Shown one piece after another: positions 22,585-34,631 of a DNA stretch of 64,000 nt (the stretch's first letter is position 1; every line of letters begins with the position of its first letter). A model generated the notes under the pieces. It had not been told where the DNA came from, searched no databases, and worked only from the letters and a program-made list of their open reading frames with translations. A program made the translations under genes and the position numbers. Source of the stretch: Melastoma dodecandrum (taxonomy: Eukaryota > Streptophyta > Magnoliopsida > Myrtales > Melastomataceae); the NCBI GenBank assembly GCA_029817715.1, contig JARUPY010000533.1:1136001-1200000 (forward strand), in the 5' to 3' direction.

Positions 22585-24641
22585 TCATCCCCTATAAGCG
22601 TAGTACCCGCTCGTGGCAGGGATGTGGACGCCGTTCTTGCTCGGCAGAAGAGCGGAGGCTGTTGAGCCTGCCAGGAATGCTGGTGGTGTGGTAGCGGATG
22701 AAGAGAATCCTGATGATGCTGCACTGTTATGGTGGTTTGGAGCAAATAGCGGTACCGCAAAAGGCGCGGGGGCCGTGCCTGAAGCATTGTTCCCATTGAC
22801 TTGCCATCGGTAGGTCGGGAACCTTGATGACGAGGACGAGGGAATCGCTTCGGTCCTCTTTTCCGCCACCGGCACCTGTGGTTCAGCAAGCATGGTTTAA
22901 TGTCCTGAATAATTTGCTCAACAAAAGCGATCCAGGACTCGGATTGTCCGATTACCTCATAATTTGGTGAGACTGTGGGATACATGGATGGCCATATTGG
23001 AGAGCGCTTGGGCGGCATCGTGAAACTCGTAATCCCTCCACCTCTTGGCACAGAAGAGGAGCTTCCAGCCTGTGATGTTCAAAAGGCCGCCACAAAGAAC
23101 ATTACTTGGGCGTAATTTGAACAGAATCGGAAGATCTATGCTTCGCTCAATACAATACCATTGGAATCTCACAACGGAGCGCTGGTTCCTCGCGATCCAA
23201 CCAGTGTAAATTCTCCTTTTTGCTCTCGACTCCCTTTGAGCAGCCCTTGTTCGAAGTTATCCCGAGGCTCAGGTCCAGGTTCTGGCCACTCCCTAGTCCC
23301 AAGAGACGGAGCTGATTTAGATAAAAAACATAATTGCGAGTCTTGAGTGTTCCAAAAGAGGTATGGAGAGGGCAGATACCTTTGTAGCCGGCATTGAACA
23401 CGATCTCCGAATCATGATGGCTGGATTTGAAGTTGGTCACAGCTGCTTCCCTTCCGTTGAGCTTGAGGGTCGCCTTTTCATACGGCCTGATTCGGAAAGG
23501 AGAATTACAGACCTCATCCGGTCAGTCTTGCCATCGAAACTGTCTTGCTAAATTGTGCAATCCTCAAAAACAAGTTCTTACATTTTGCCAGTGAATTGGC
23601 CCATCCTCGTGTCCCACCGGCCGCACTTCTGCAGGTTCACTCCCCTGAACTTTGAGGCCTCACGGGAGAACCCGGTGCTTTGCCGGCGAAGGATGTGAAC
23701 GAACTCTTCCTTCGTCAAATTCGCCATCTGAAACTACCCCCCAGAGAAGTTTACAAATCCACGACTAACTCCCTACCTCAATCAGGAAACTCATCCTGCC
23801 ACAAGAAAATACCTGTTTCATGTCTTCCTCGTAGTCGCTGACGCTGAAATTGATATCGGCCTCGACTCCACGGAACTTGATGGCGGCTCGATCGTAAGCT
23901 CTACATTAATCGGAATCGCCGTTCGTGTCGCTATAAGATCTTAGATCAGATTAACCTCCTCTTTGTTCGTAATGACTAAATTCTTACCTTGCTGCAGCAT
24001 AGGCAGTGTCGAATCCACCGAGATAAACTTGCTTTCCACAGTCCCTGCAACCCAAGAGAATAAATAATTTAGAGAAGCAAAAAATAAAAAATCATTTCCT
24101 TCAGTTATATATTCTTTTCTACACACCATATATGCGATTCCCATCGGCCGGTCCTCCGATAGAACGTGACTCCGCGGTACTGGGAGCTCCGAGACCGAGG
24201 ACCCCGGCGACTCTTCCGTGCCGGCTGATGCGGCGGCGGTTGCTGCTGCTGCTGCAGGATCCCCAACTCTCCCCTGGAATCCCCGAACGACAGGTTCAGC
24301 CACTGTGTCCTTGCCGCCGCCGCCTTCCTCAACGCCCTGTCATCCCCGCCTCCTCCACCGTCCCCGGCATCAACCGGAAAGAACTGCTGTGTGACGATCT
24401 CGCCCTTCGCCTCCTCCCTCTTCGACATGACATCGAAAGCCAGAAGGGACGAGTCCGTGTTCGAAGAGTTGTCGTCGTCGGCCGCATTTGCCTCCTCCAT
24501 GTTGACCACAGATGAGTTCGAGGTCCCAGAGTCCTCCTCCAAGCTCTTCAGGTGCAGTTTCATCCCCGCCGCCGCACTCGTCCTCCCACCGCAGGACGAC
24601 GAGGAATCGCTGGAGATCACCTCGAGGTTGAGATCCAGCAT
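22585..24641 (-). CDS. euAP2-type floral/flowering-time repressor (TOE/SMZ-like), miR172 target
   Basis: Eight minus-strand exons (24127-24641, 23988-24044, 23813-23900, 23582-23727, 23380-23486, 23159-23292, 22956-23069, 22585-22875) give about 483 residues. It begins MLDLNLEV, the usual euAP2 start. The nuclear-localisation-like [19 protein letters not shown] leads into a complete first AP2 domain (about residues 155-215). The second AP2 domain (from about residue 245) is short: [20 protein letters not shown] is followed by [20 protein letters not shown] with no YIYLGLFDSE segment, a state I recall in Arabidopsis SMZ and SNZ. An EAR repression motif LDLSLGI lies near residue 312. A miR172 site lies in the last exon. 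Family members repress flowering and floral genes through TOPLESS. The acceptor at 23293 was chosen by phase; reading through gives a slightly longer variant. Confidence 0.9.
22704..22724 (-). promoter_or_regulatory. miR172 target site
   Basis: On the coding (minus) strand the site reads GTGCTGCATCATCAGGATTC then T, which pairs with miR172 over its whole length with about two mismatches and one G:U pair. It encodes the conserved SAASSGFS peptide. Target recognition causes cleavage and translational repression of euAP2 mRNAs as plants age. Confidence 0.9.
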
Positions 24642-26642
24642 GGCTGACGCTTGGCAAGCGCTGGATGAGACGACGGTCGCCCCCCGGCAAAGAAAAGGTC
24701 CCTCCGTGCGATGACTTTGGAACTCTTTCTCTACTTCATCATCGTATTCTGACAAGGCAAAGTCACGAGGAAAAGGAAAGGAAAGGACGCAGCGGAGTGT
24801 CGTTTAAATGGGAAGGGGAGGAAATAATGGCGGCGATATGGAGATTGTGGGGGGAGGGGTGGAGGTTGGAGAAAGAAAGGGTTGTTGAAATGAACGAATG
24901 GAGAAGAAGGAAAGTAGAAGAAAAAGAAAGAAGACAAAGACACGCAAGTGAGCGAGCAATCGAGAGAGAGATTGAGAGGGAAAGAGATACAAAGAGAAAG
25001 TACGCAAATGTAATAAAAATTAATAAATATTAACGGGGAAGGAAACGTTGTACTTTGATTTACTTATCTTTAAAAAAGTATCCAACATTTTTAGAGTTAT
25101 ATCTCTAATTAACGATTCGAATTATCTTGTAATAAGTGATTACATGCAATAAGTTTAGAGCTTTTTTTTCACTAACCCTTTACCCAATTTCACTCCCTCC
25201 TACTCACCCGACTCCCTAAACAAATAAAAAAAAAACATGTACAGTACCATAGTCGTTTGGTTTTGCGAACTAGGGACGTCGATTGATAGCGAATAAAGAA
25301 ACGAGACATATGCCCAACATAAAAAACCGAACGTACATGTCTTCAATAATGTCCGAGGGGGGACAGCTCAAGCTTTTCCGGCAACGTCGTCCGGCCTATA
25401 TTAGAACCAAAACTAGTAGGAAAAAATAGAAAGGTGGTTCTCCACGGCCGCATGATTCCTCGATTATTTTAGATCCGACGGCTGTGAAATTTTCTTAATT
25501 TATCTCGTGGTATCATCCCATTTAATTTGGGTGTCATTTAAGTGGCTCGCTGCCATGGTTGGACCAAACAAGTTTCCTGATTTTTGTTGTGGTTTCGTTT
25601 AGGCGAACCGAAGAGGAGGAAAGGGGAAGGTCTTATTTTGACTTTCTTTTTATAACTTTTTTCTTTTTTAAGAAGGTGAAATTTATAAATATTTTTCATT
25701 AAATAGGTTTGGGTTTTTTGGGGGAGAAATTGTCTCTTGTAATTAGTGAAGGGGCGTTGTGGGTTGGGGTGGTGTAGGACCAAACACGTATATATTGTCA
25801 GCCTGTCCACGCACGTTTGTAAAAAAGTGAAGAAATGTAAACAATAATGGCGACCCCAACGAGCAACAGGGCAACCCGAGTTTATGAATAAGAGTTTATG
25901 TTTCTAACTATTTCCCTCAGTTGAACTTGATAATCGGAGGGTAACTCTTTACTAATCATATGCATGTTTTTTCATGAGGATAAATAGAAATTAATGTTGC
26001 GTTGATTTTTTTCTACATGTCGGCCGACGAGTGTGAAACGTTGCTTTGACTCGTTCAATCAAAAAAACGGCTGCACAAATTTATTCGGACAACGTAGGCG
26101 GAGTCGAGGTAATGAAACGAAAACCCGCGTCCTCGAACGAGATCACGCCAAAAACAAGAGGGATAACTTCTTCTTCTTCTTCTTTGTAATAAGGCACGTG
26201 AGTCTATACAAACAATACTGTTGTACTTTTACTTGCCCTACTTTGAAGGGGGGTGGGGGAGGGGGGGGGGGACAATTATTATCAGCTAGGCTGTTGTCGT
26301 TGTTAGTTAAGTCATGTAAAATTATTGAACACAACTCGTGTTTTAAGAATGGATGTGTACCGATCGCTCCCACTCCATTAATAATAATTAATTAATGCAT
26401 GAGTGTGACCCGTCGTCGGTTCTCCCCCGGGCGCGCTATCTAACCATCCATACGATGAAGAAGGAAGTCGAGACCAGCCAACCCAACTTCCCCACGACGA
26501 TATTCACCTAAATCTAAACAAGTTAAATAGAAAATAAAATAAAAGAGAACCTGGAAAAGATAAGATCGAACAAGTGGCCGCTCGGGGCCAAGAAACGTAA
26601 GATAGACAAGGAAATGAAAGAAAAGAAATAAAGGCAAAAAAA

Positions 26643-26660
26643 AGAGAGAGAGAGAGAGAG
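26643..26660. repeat. (AG)9 microsatellite
   Basis: Nine AG repeats in the gene-poor region. Confidence 0.9.
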
Positions 26661-29502
26661 GGGAGGAAAAGGAGGGAGAAACAACCTTAATGGAGACAAT
26701 GGTGGGGGTGGGGTCACGAATGAAATAAAAGAAAGAAGCAAAGATGCAATAATTGCAGGAGATCAATCGCTGTCTTGTCCAGAAATGGAATCGGTCCGAT
26801 GATTGATCTCGACCGTCCATTCCCCCCATTTTCGGAAATACCCCCCCCCCCCTATCTATCTCTACTAATTAATCCTCATCATCAACCAAACTCACTCCTG
26901 TCATCGCCGAAGACATTTTATTTACTTACAAATGTTTGGATGGGAGGCAAAAATTTCATTTCACCAAATGAATACAAAGCGGGAAAAAAAGGCAAGATAT
27001 GAAAAAGGGACTGAAAGAACAATGGCACGAGGGCGTAGGCCAAAAAACGACAGCATCAACACGTGAAACCTTAGCTTTTTAATGTCCCTTTATTTTCTCT
27101 CTGTATCTTAACTGGGGATGGTCTTAAGGTTTTGGAACCAGTCGTTCCTCTTTACCCTTTACGGGTAATCTTTTTACTCTCTTCCCTTCCCCCAATCACA
27201 ACTCAGTACAACCTTAAAAACGCCGTACCTCCCTGTACGTGTGTAGTAGATCTCTCCTTTCCTGTTTCCTCACATACATACCCACGGGATGCTTGCCCAT
27301 CCAATTTCAATTTCAGTTTCTTCCTTTTCTTTTCTCTCTCTCTCTCGGGTCAACTTAAAAATAAGTCAATAAATATATAAAGCCCAACTCTGGCCACGTA
27401 ATCATTTTTACATTCTATATACTAAACGTGGATAGTTTTGGGGTGAGTGAAGTACTTGGGTGATTTAAGTGAACCTTCTTCTTAAACTGATCAAACAACA
27501 GAAACAGACGACAGATAGTGCGCAGGGCACAATCCAAGGGGCAAGACGTCGTATCCGAGCTCGACCAATGGGTGCCCGCCACGTCTGAAATAGGATAAGG
27601 TAAGGCCGACCGGCCACTTTGGGATTAGCTGTCCCCCCCCAACCCCCAGCTACGAGCAGGGGGTCGCGCGTGGGATCACGACCTAGATCTGTGACCGTAC
27701 GTTTATACATCGGGCCATTTCTTTATCTCAAGCTGACGTCACGGGTGATCTCACCTTTCCATCTTTCTTGATATGAAATTTCTCCTTCATGTATCATCTG
27801 ATGGTGTTTATTTGATACTAATCTTGATTGCGCATGAATTGTAACCTTAATAAACCCAGGACAGCATCTAAATTCTGACCTCACCTTAGTTTTGGCTAAA
27901 GATAGTAACCGCAACAACAATAATTAATAATGGGGGAACTTTATCGTGTGTAATGTAAGGCCTGACATATATGGGATGAAGTCAAATTTGTCATACGTTA
28001 AAACATTCGACATCTCCACCTTTTTTCCATTAGAATCTCAAAGACTAGCTTTTTTTACAAATTGTATTATTATTATTAATTACAAAACCGAAGTTAGGTG
28101 TGAAGGAGATAGAATAGGGCCACCATCCATAGCTATTGGAGCATTTCAACGGGTGGAATCCTGATAGGACTATACTTTATTTTATTATATTTGAATACGC
28201 AATGGCATTGATTGAATAATGGGGGTATTGAATTGAATAGTAGCATTTAGGACACCAAAAAATAGTTAATGCTCTTTTGCCGTGTATTGCCCTTTGGGTA
28301 CCTAATTTTCAATTTGTTTATTATTATTATTGTTGTTATTGTTTGGCCATTTTTTATTACCAGGAGACCTTTTTTTTTCCCTCAAGCCGTTTAGTTAGGT
28401 AAGAGACTTAAATTTCATAGGATGGGGAAGAAGTAAGATCCTCAACTTTTCATACATATATGAATACAAAATATACGGGAAGAAAAATTGGAAATCGGGG
28501 AATAGCCACATCTTCGGAGGAGCCTACTCAATCGCACCTCGAGGTACCACATTTCGACCGCGACGGAAGGTTCGTTGACCGGGCCGGTGCTCACCATGTG
28601 TATTAACGAAAGCAGACGGAGCTCGTGGCGCGTACACCGCTCTAGACTCCCCCCGCCCCGTATGACCGAGACCGGGTCATTAGGAATTAATGTATATGGT
28701 TGGCGGTTGATTAGTACCATATTTGGCAAGTTGAGTGGCAACCGAAAGTCGTACGGGAGGGCAAACATCAACCTTAAACGACGCCGTTGAGGAATATATT
28801 AGGAATAATTAGAGTCGACAATAGACATAGGCAGACAGACACTAATATATAGTTAGCAATAATCAAATCAAAAAGGCTACCACGATATGCTTTTAGTAGT
28901 ACGTTTCTTTCTGGGTTTTGTTTATGGTAATCGGATAGTTGACCTTCCCAATATCATCATCATCATCTTTAAAAGAAGTACATTAAAATAAACTATAAAA
29001 CACAACTAAGTTTGTGATTAGAGTTGGTTTTACGGCCTCTCTGGTGGGTCAGGGTGGGGGGGGGGATCGATCGATTTATTGCTCTTCAGTTAAGTTTGGT
29101 CGAACCAACGAATTGCATTTGATTACTACTCCCTCACGAGGTGGGGGCAAAGGCTATTGCTAAATAAAATAAATAAATAAATAAAAGGAAAAAAGTAAAC
29201 GGGGGAATTGGGGGCATCCCCGGGGGGGTTTCGTTTTCATCAATTTATTACACTATCAAATCATATATGTAATAAAAAAACGGGACAATTGCACAAGTGG
29301 TGGACAATAAGATATTCGTCGTCGGCTATTTTTTTATTTATATCCTTTTCCATGGATGGTATGATGAAGGTTGTGGAAGAAGGTTGGGGAAAAAGAAAAG
29401 TGGGGATGGAGACATAAATACTTGTCGTATGCCGCAAAAGCAAGCAATTATATAATGATTTGTTAGTATTTGACATGGTGGATCCGCGTGTCGCGTGTGG
29501 TT

Positions 29503-29519
29503 GGGGGGGGGGGGGGGGG
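29503..29519. repeat. G17 homopolymer
   Basis: Seventeen consecutive G on the plus strand in the gene-poor region. Confidence 0.95.
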
Positions 29520-30164
29520 TAATGATATGTCGGCAGGGGTACGAGGTTTTCTTTCTCTTTCCTATTTTTAGGTAGACGTGGTCGCTTCCCCTCCTTTCCA
29601 AAATGCTTATTTTTATCACACCCCGTGTGAATTCCCCGTTTTGCCCCTCCCCCGCTCGTTCCCAATTTCATGTTACACGAGAGGAGAATATTCTTAATAA
29701 TATCGTCAACTAGACTATTAATTTCAAATACAAATACGGGTAAGATTAGTTCACGCGATCACACAAAATCGAACGATGTACTGCGCCTAAAAGAATCCGA
29801 GGATAACGTGGGGATGTGATAATTCTCGGACAAGTTGCGACACGCGGCGTGCAGCGGTTGGCGGGAGCGGTGGACGATGGGCATAACGGCATTGTTGTTG
29901 TTGTGGGGAGGGGAAGGATGTTGTTCCAACCATCATAATGAAAGGGGGAGGTATCTAATGCTGTCTCTTTCTTTTCTTTTCTTTCCTCCTCCTTTTGGTT
30001 AATAAATCTGTAGCTGGGATCTACCAAATGTTGGCTTTAGACGTAATTTCGGGTGGAGTAAGAATTCGGATGGTTCACGGATTATGGGTCTGATTCGGTG
30101 ATGTCCTCTCGTGGTTTTTTTTTTTTCCGGAAGAAATAAGGCTGACACTTGTGATTCCGGGGGA

Positions 30165-30180
30165 GGGGGGGGGGGGGGGG
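30165..30180. repeat. G16 homopolymer
   Basis: Sixteen consecutive G preceded by a shorter interrupted G run. Confidence 0.95.
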
Positions 30181-31774
30181 TACTTTTTTCATCATGTTGG
30201 GAAGTCCTTTAATTGTCCCCTCCACTGTCGGGCGATCCCTCGTTTAAGATTTCCTTTTGTTTCTTAGGAGAATGTGTCGGAACGGGGACCTTAATCACAC
30301 CTCACCACATATTCAGAGGAAGAAAAACGAAGGGACGACTCGACTCGATGTTATAGATAATATCGTTTCGAAATTTTTTTACTAATATCAAAAAATCGAT
30401 CTCTGTAAGATCGATTTCGTATCTTTATAAAGACGATAAAAACGCGACCGATTTTCTAAGGCCGATTTTTTTACCCTAGTCAAGAAATTTTTATTAAAAT
30501 ATTGGACCGACCTATATGCCGAGCCCAGCATATAAGTCTAGCAAAATTTATATACAAGATCGGAGTCTTTTACTTCTTCGACGTGGGACTTGAATTTACT
30601 CTATTTTGGGTGAAAACAATTTTCACAATTTCTAAACTTAAGACTTTCCCTAGTCCGCAAATGGAGACTAGCATTATTACGTAACAAAGCTCAACCTATC
30701 AATCCCAAAAATGGGAACAGTCGGGGAGAGATCCAATCTCTAGTAATGTAAGAATCAAGGAAGGGGAGAACAGCTGTCCTCAGGGAAAGATAAGAAAGGT
30801 GCCATTCATATCATGTCTCTATTCTTACACTGAGAAACAATCTCATTGTGTCACCCCCCCAAAAAAAAAGGAGAATGATATATCACGATTAGTAGTAGTT
30901 GTTAGTGGTACTACTACTAAGGCTACCCTCCCTTGATGGATTATAAAACATTATCAACATGACATAGGGGTGGGTCTAAGCAAGTACATTTATGGATTAG
31001 GGAAAAAAAAAAAAAAAAAGCTTAAGGAGGGTGGAGAGTTGCATAGTAGGCTTCCCAACTTGTCATTTCCATTTTTTTTCTCCTTTTAGATGTTGGAACT
31101 AGATGTCATTCTTCCACCCAATTAGGTCAAAACCAAAGTGTGAGTGCATCTACATTTTTTCTTATCAGATTCCAATTCCCTTCTTCTTGTTTTTTTCTTG
31201 CTTCTTCCCATGTAAAATGGGGGAAAAAAGGAAAAAAAAACGAAATATAAAATTGGGTGGTCCATCGTATCCCGAACTGAAAAATCAGGGTATATAATGC
31301 AATTCAGCTGCAAAATAATTTTCACACATGGGGGGGATTTACACAGACATTTATGAGGTTCACCAAGAAGACCTTTCATGAGCCCCCAAGAGTATATGAC
31401 ATGGCCAGCGCACCAGCAACAGTTCACACCCATCCGGATCCTATGACTGTTCCATCGACTGCATTGGGTGCGCAGGAGACGGAAGAACCCCTCCCCTGAA
31501 ACTCAGGCAAGACGAGATAACCGAATGTTCCGAGAGCATGTACTCCCCCAGGCCAGTTAAGCTCCAGCCAAGAGACAGATGGGTTCCGGCCCAGTAATCG
31601 TCCAATTATAGGACAACGAATTAAGTCCATTGGAAAGAACAGGAAAGAACCAAAAAAAGTTTTTTTTTTTTCTGATCCTTGTTAAGAGCAAACCATTCTT
31701 TCCCAACATTCCGACAACCCTCTCACGTTCCACCCTTCCCCTATCCCCCCACTAAACAAACAGCATACGGGACG

Positions 31775-32092
31775 ATGGCCATGTCCCGGGCCATCTCTGC
31801 AGTTCTCGTCCTGACGGTTGCGGTCGCTCACGTCGCATGCGCAGCCAGGCACGTCAACTCGATAGCTGCTTCCGAACATTCACCTGTTCCGGCTGTGGCG
31901 GCGGTTTTTCCTACCCACGATGTCGTGAAGGCGACTACTCCTGAAGCCTCGGTGACCGAGACCATTTCCACCGTGAGGACGGGTAAGTTCCTGGTTGGGA
32001 TCCCCCTCTATCGAGACAGGAGCCACCCGAACAAGCTGATCCCGTCATTCAGGGTTGAAACCTACAGAGAACAAATAACAGGCGGCCTTTGA
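31775..32092 (+). CDS. Possible small secreted protein of unknown family
   Basis: A frame of 105 residues starts at an ATG with a plausible context (GACGATGGC). The N-terminus (MAMSRAISAVLVLTVAVAHV, then ACAARHV) looks like a signal peptide with likely cleavage near AACA-type residues 25-27. The mature part is rich in Ala, Val and Thr and ends VETYREQITGGL. The region is more GC-rich than its flanks, as coding sequence would be. I do not recognise a family, it has few cysteines, and no intron or TATA box decides the model. It could be a real small secreted peptide, a fragment, or a chance frame. Confidence 0.42.
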   Translation: MAMSRAISAVLVLTVAVAHVACAARHVNSIAASEHSPVPAVAAVFPTHDVVKATTPEASVTETISTVRTGKFLVGIPLYRDRSHPNKLIPSFRVETYREQITGGL

Positions 32093-33841
32093 CGAGGCTT
32101 TACGGGCTCTGTGTGCATTTCTCGCGTCCAGGAAATCAATTGACATGTGTACTTACATAATCCATTGATCAATGATAATAAGAACACATCTCCGAGCTGT
32201 GGAATGTGGTATTTCGATTGCACCGAGTTTACTATTTTGATCCGCCTTCCGCGTTTGGTCGCCCCTGGAAACAAATGAGCCAGAGTGGCGTCACGTTGAT
32301 ATGAACGGCCGATACAGTTCACCTTCGTGGGAAAAGAACAAGAGGTAACGTACGTCGAATGATGTTTGGTACTAGAATTAGAAACCAGAGGAATGTTATT
32401 AGTTCTGGAGTTAAAGTTAGTTCTCAAGGGTCTAAAATAGCTGCGTATTATGTTCATGTTTACTGTGCCTTCACGATTCTAGAGCCCGTGTTTAGTAAAC
32501 GATTTGCTTGAACTTTTAAGTCCCTGTAATCTGAGGTGGGATTTATGCCGTGATTTGAGCCTTCTTAACTTCAGGAAGATTTTGGTCTTAGATTTCCGGG
32601 TGGTGGTGATCAGTTGGATTTTCTCTTCTGATTGTGGCTCTTGCTGATGGTTTCTCGTGAATCGGGTTTAGGAATTCGATTTTGACTTCCGCGTCTGGCG
32701 AAATATCTAGCACTCTGGAATTTGATGTGATTATAGCAAAACATTTGATGATGAACAGTCTTGTTTCGGTTATCTGTTGAAGTGCCTGGCTATGAAAACC
32801 ACCTTCCAGGCACACTATATAATCGAGTGGAGTTGAAGCTGTAGCTTCTGGACCAGCAAAATCTGCCAAAAATTGGTCTAAGAGTTTGGAACCACGATTT
32901 AAGAAAACGGTAATAACCTTTCGAGTTCCGCGTACTGCTTCCTCTTTGGATTCCTTCTTGCCAGATGTATCTTACTTAGCTTTCTTGAGAACATATATTT
33001 GCAGCTTGAAACGTTATCTAAGGTGAATCATAAGAACTTTGGTAATGTTATCGGTTATTGTGAGGAGTAGCCTTCTACTAGGACAATGTTGTTCGAATAC
33101 GCTCGGACGCTGTTGGAGCATCCGCATTGTAAGCCATCTTGCGTGTTTGGTTGCATGAACAGCAACAGCATTTGCTGCCTTGGCTTTGTTTGTCGAATTC
33201 CTTTCTCTGGCAGTAAAAGAATCAGAGCATCTGCACCGGAAAATGCAGCCGAGAAAAGAGTGACGGATGGCCGTTATGGTCTTTATGATGGGTTGGGACA
33301 TCGGTTTAGGCCAGTTTGATAATAGTACGCCGATCTAATACTAGTGAACCGGCTGAGGCAGAGGCGAGCTTGTGAAAATGAAGTGCAAGAACCATCGTTT
33401 TGTAAAACCGTCCTGTCATCTCAAAATGACGATTTGATTAATCCGATTCTAGTGGCAGCGGAACATATTATGGACAATCCATCATAACCTTACAAAAAAG
33501 GTGCCTGTTCATCACTCATAATGTATACTGCATGTGATGGGAGCGATAGCTTGAAGGTTGCCGGAATTTTTTCGACTGACTTTGAGTTCGGACAGCCTCG
33601 GATTAAAAGTCTTAATACAGATGTTTCTGTTGATGCTTTGGGGTTATTGCACGCACGTTTTCTGCTATCACGATGTTTTCAAATCATTGGAGCAGATTAC
33701 TTTAGCCAAGTCCTTAGTAGCCTCCACGACAGGAACAAAACCATATTCTTACAAAGAAAAGCCTATATATACCCTTCAATGTGTGCCATCTTCATCGTCA
33801 ATCCAATCAATAATCTTTGTAATAACATCCGAGGCTCAGTG
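32093..33841. other. Spacer with unassigned open frames
   Basis: Frames at 32588-32869 (-) and 33086-33319 (+) and (-) are open but match no family I know and include AT-rich stretches. A TATA box for the next gene lies at its right end. Confidence 0.45.
33764..33771 (+). promoter_or_regulatory. TATA box of the Ole e 1-like gene
   Basis: TATATATA, 71-78 bp upstream of the start codon at 33842, consistent with a leader of roughly 40-50 bases. Confidence 0.6.
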
Positions 33842-34396
33842 ATGGCAAGCACCATCCTTCTGGCAGCGGCTGCTTTCGCCACCATTTTCCTCTTCTCCTC
33901 TGCTGCATCACACCCCACCAGCGATCTCAGCAGCAACTATACTGCACCGACAGGCAGGCTGGTCGTGGACATTGTGGTAGAAGGCATGGTCTACTGCCAG
34001 AACTGCACACACCACGGCTCGTGGTCCCTTGCAGGCGCTGAGGCCATCGCGGCAGCAAAAGTCAGTGTGATCTGCAGGAACTACAAGAAGCGGGTGACCT
34101 ACTACAAGACCTTTGAGACCAACCCTTACGGGTACTTCTACGGCGAGCTCAAGGGCTTCAAGATGGTCCATCCTGTGCTCGACCACCCGCTGCATGGATG
34201 CCGCGTAAAGCTCGTCTCGTCTCCCCTAGCGAGTTGCGAGATGCCGTCAAACATCAACTATGGGATGGACGGTGCGTCCCTCAGATTCGAGGAAAAGAGG
34301 TTGTATGGCGGGGAGAGGTACGAGGCCGTGATCTATGCCGCAGGACCCCTGGCTTTCCGACCAGCGAGCTGCCCACGTCCTCAGATACATGCCTAG
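33842..34396 (+). CDS. Pollen Ole e 1/extensin-like (non-classical AGP30-type) secreted protein
   Basis: This is a single-exon frame of 184 residues. It has a hydrophobic signal peptide (about residues 1-23, MASTILLAAAAFATIFLFSS) and an Ole e 1 domain: VVDIVVEGMVYCQNCTHHGS, VSVICRNYKKRVTYYKTFET, GYFYGELKGFKM, HPLHGCRVKLVSSPLASC and EAVIYAAGPLAFRPASC. The six conserved cysteines of the fold are present. Homologues (AGP30/31, pistil extensin-like, PRP-like proteins) are cell-wall glycoproteins that bind pectin, often in roots or pistils. Unlike AGP31, the His/Pro-rich N-terminal region is almost absent, so this is a short member. The start was chosen as the ATG directly before the signal peptide, with a TATA box in the expected place. 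Confidence 0.92.
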   Translation: MASTILLAAAAFATIFLFSSAASHPTSDLSSNYTAPTGRLVVDIVVEGMVYCQNCTHHGSWSLAGAEAIAAAKVSVICRNYKKRVTYYKTFETNPYGYFYGELKGFKMVHPVLDHPLHGCRVKLVSSPLASCEMPSNINYGMDGASLRFEEKRLYGGERYEAVIYAAGPLAFRPASCPRPQIHA

Positions 34397-34631
34397 GATT
34401 AATCGTTAATCCTTTCCATTATCGTTGGTTAATTGCGTCCTTAACTTTCATGCGTTCCAAATAATTGTTGGTCTTTGCACTTCGTCTGAGAGTTTGAGAT
34501 TAATTCATGTAACACCCAAATGTTTGATTTGATATATTAATTGAAATCCAATGTTTGATTTCCTTATCCAATGTGGAAGATTGGTTGGTGGTGAGTCTTG
34601 GCGGATGATTGAGTTGTGGGGACTGACCGTT
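34397..34631. other. Short spacer
   Basis: 3' region of the Ole e 1-like gene facing the 3' end of the GDSL relic. Nothing else was seen. Confidence 0.6.

Larger units (their letters stand above)
24642..31774. other. Gene-poor region of about 7 kb
   Basis: The first 400 bp are purine-rich on the plus strand and probably form the leader of the AP2-like gene. The rest is AT-rich with many short homopolymers, (AG)9 at 26643-26660, and G/C runs at 26261, 26841, 29056, 29503 and 30165. Open frames at 28442-28790 and 31424-31630 have no family I recognise. I saw no transposon termini or RNA gene. Confidence 0.5.

Noticed and set aside
23487..23581. A possible 27-base microexon (23513-23539) in the second AP2 domain.
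   Set aside because: It would leave introns of 42 and 26 bases, too short for plants. The whole 95-bp interval is a normal single intron with correct phase.
31424..31630. Minus-strand frame with WPGGVHALGTFGYLVLPEF.
   Set aside because: It looks protein-like but I recognise no family, and no splice or promoter context supports it.
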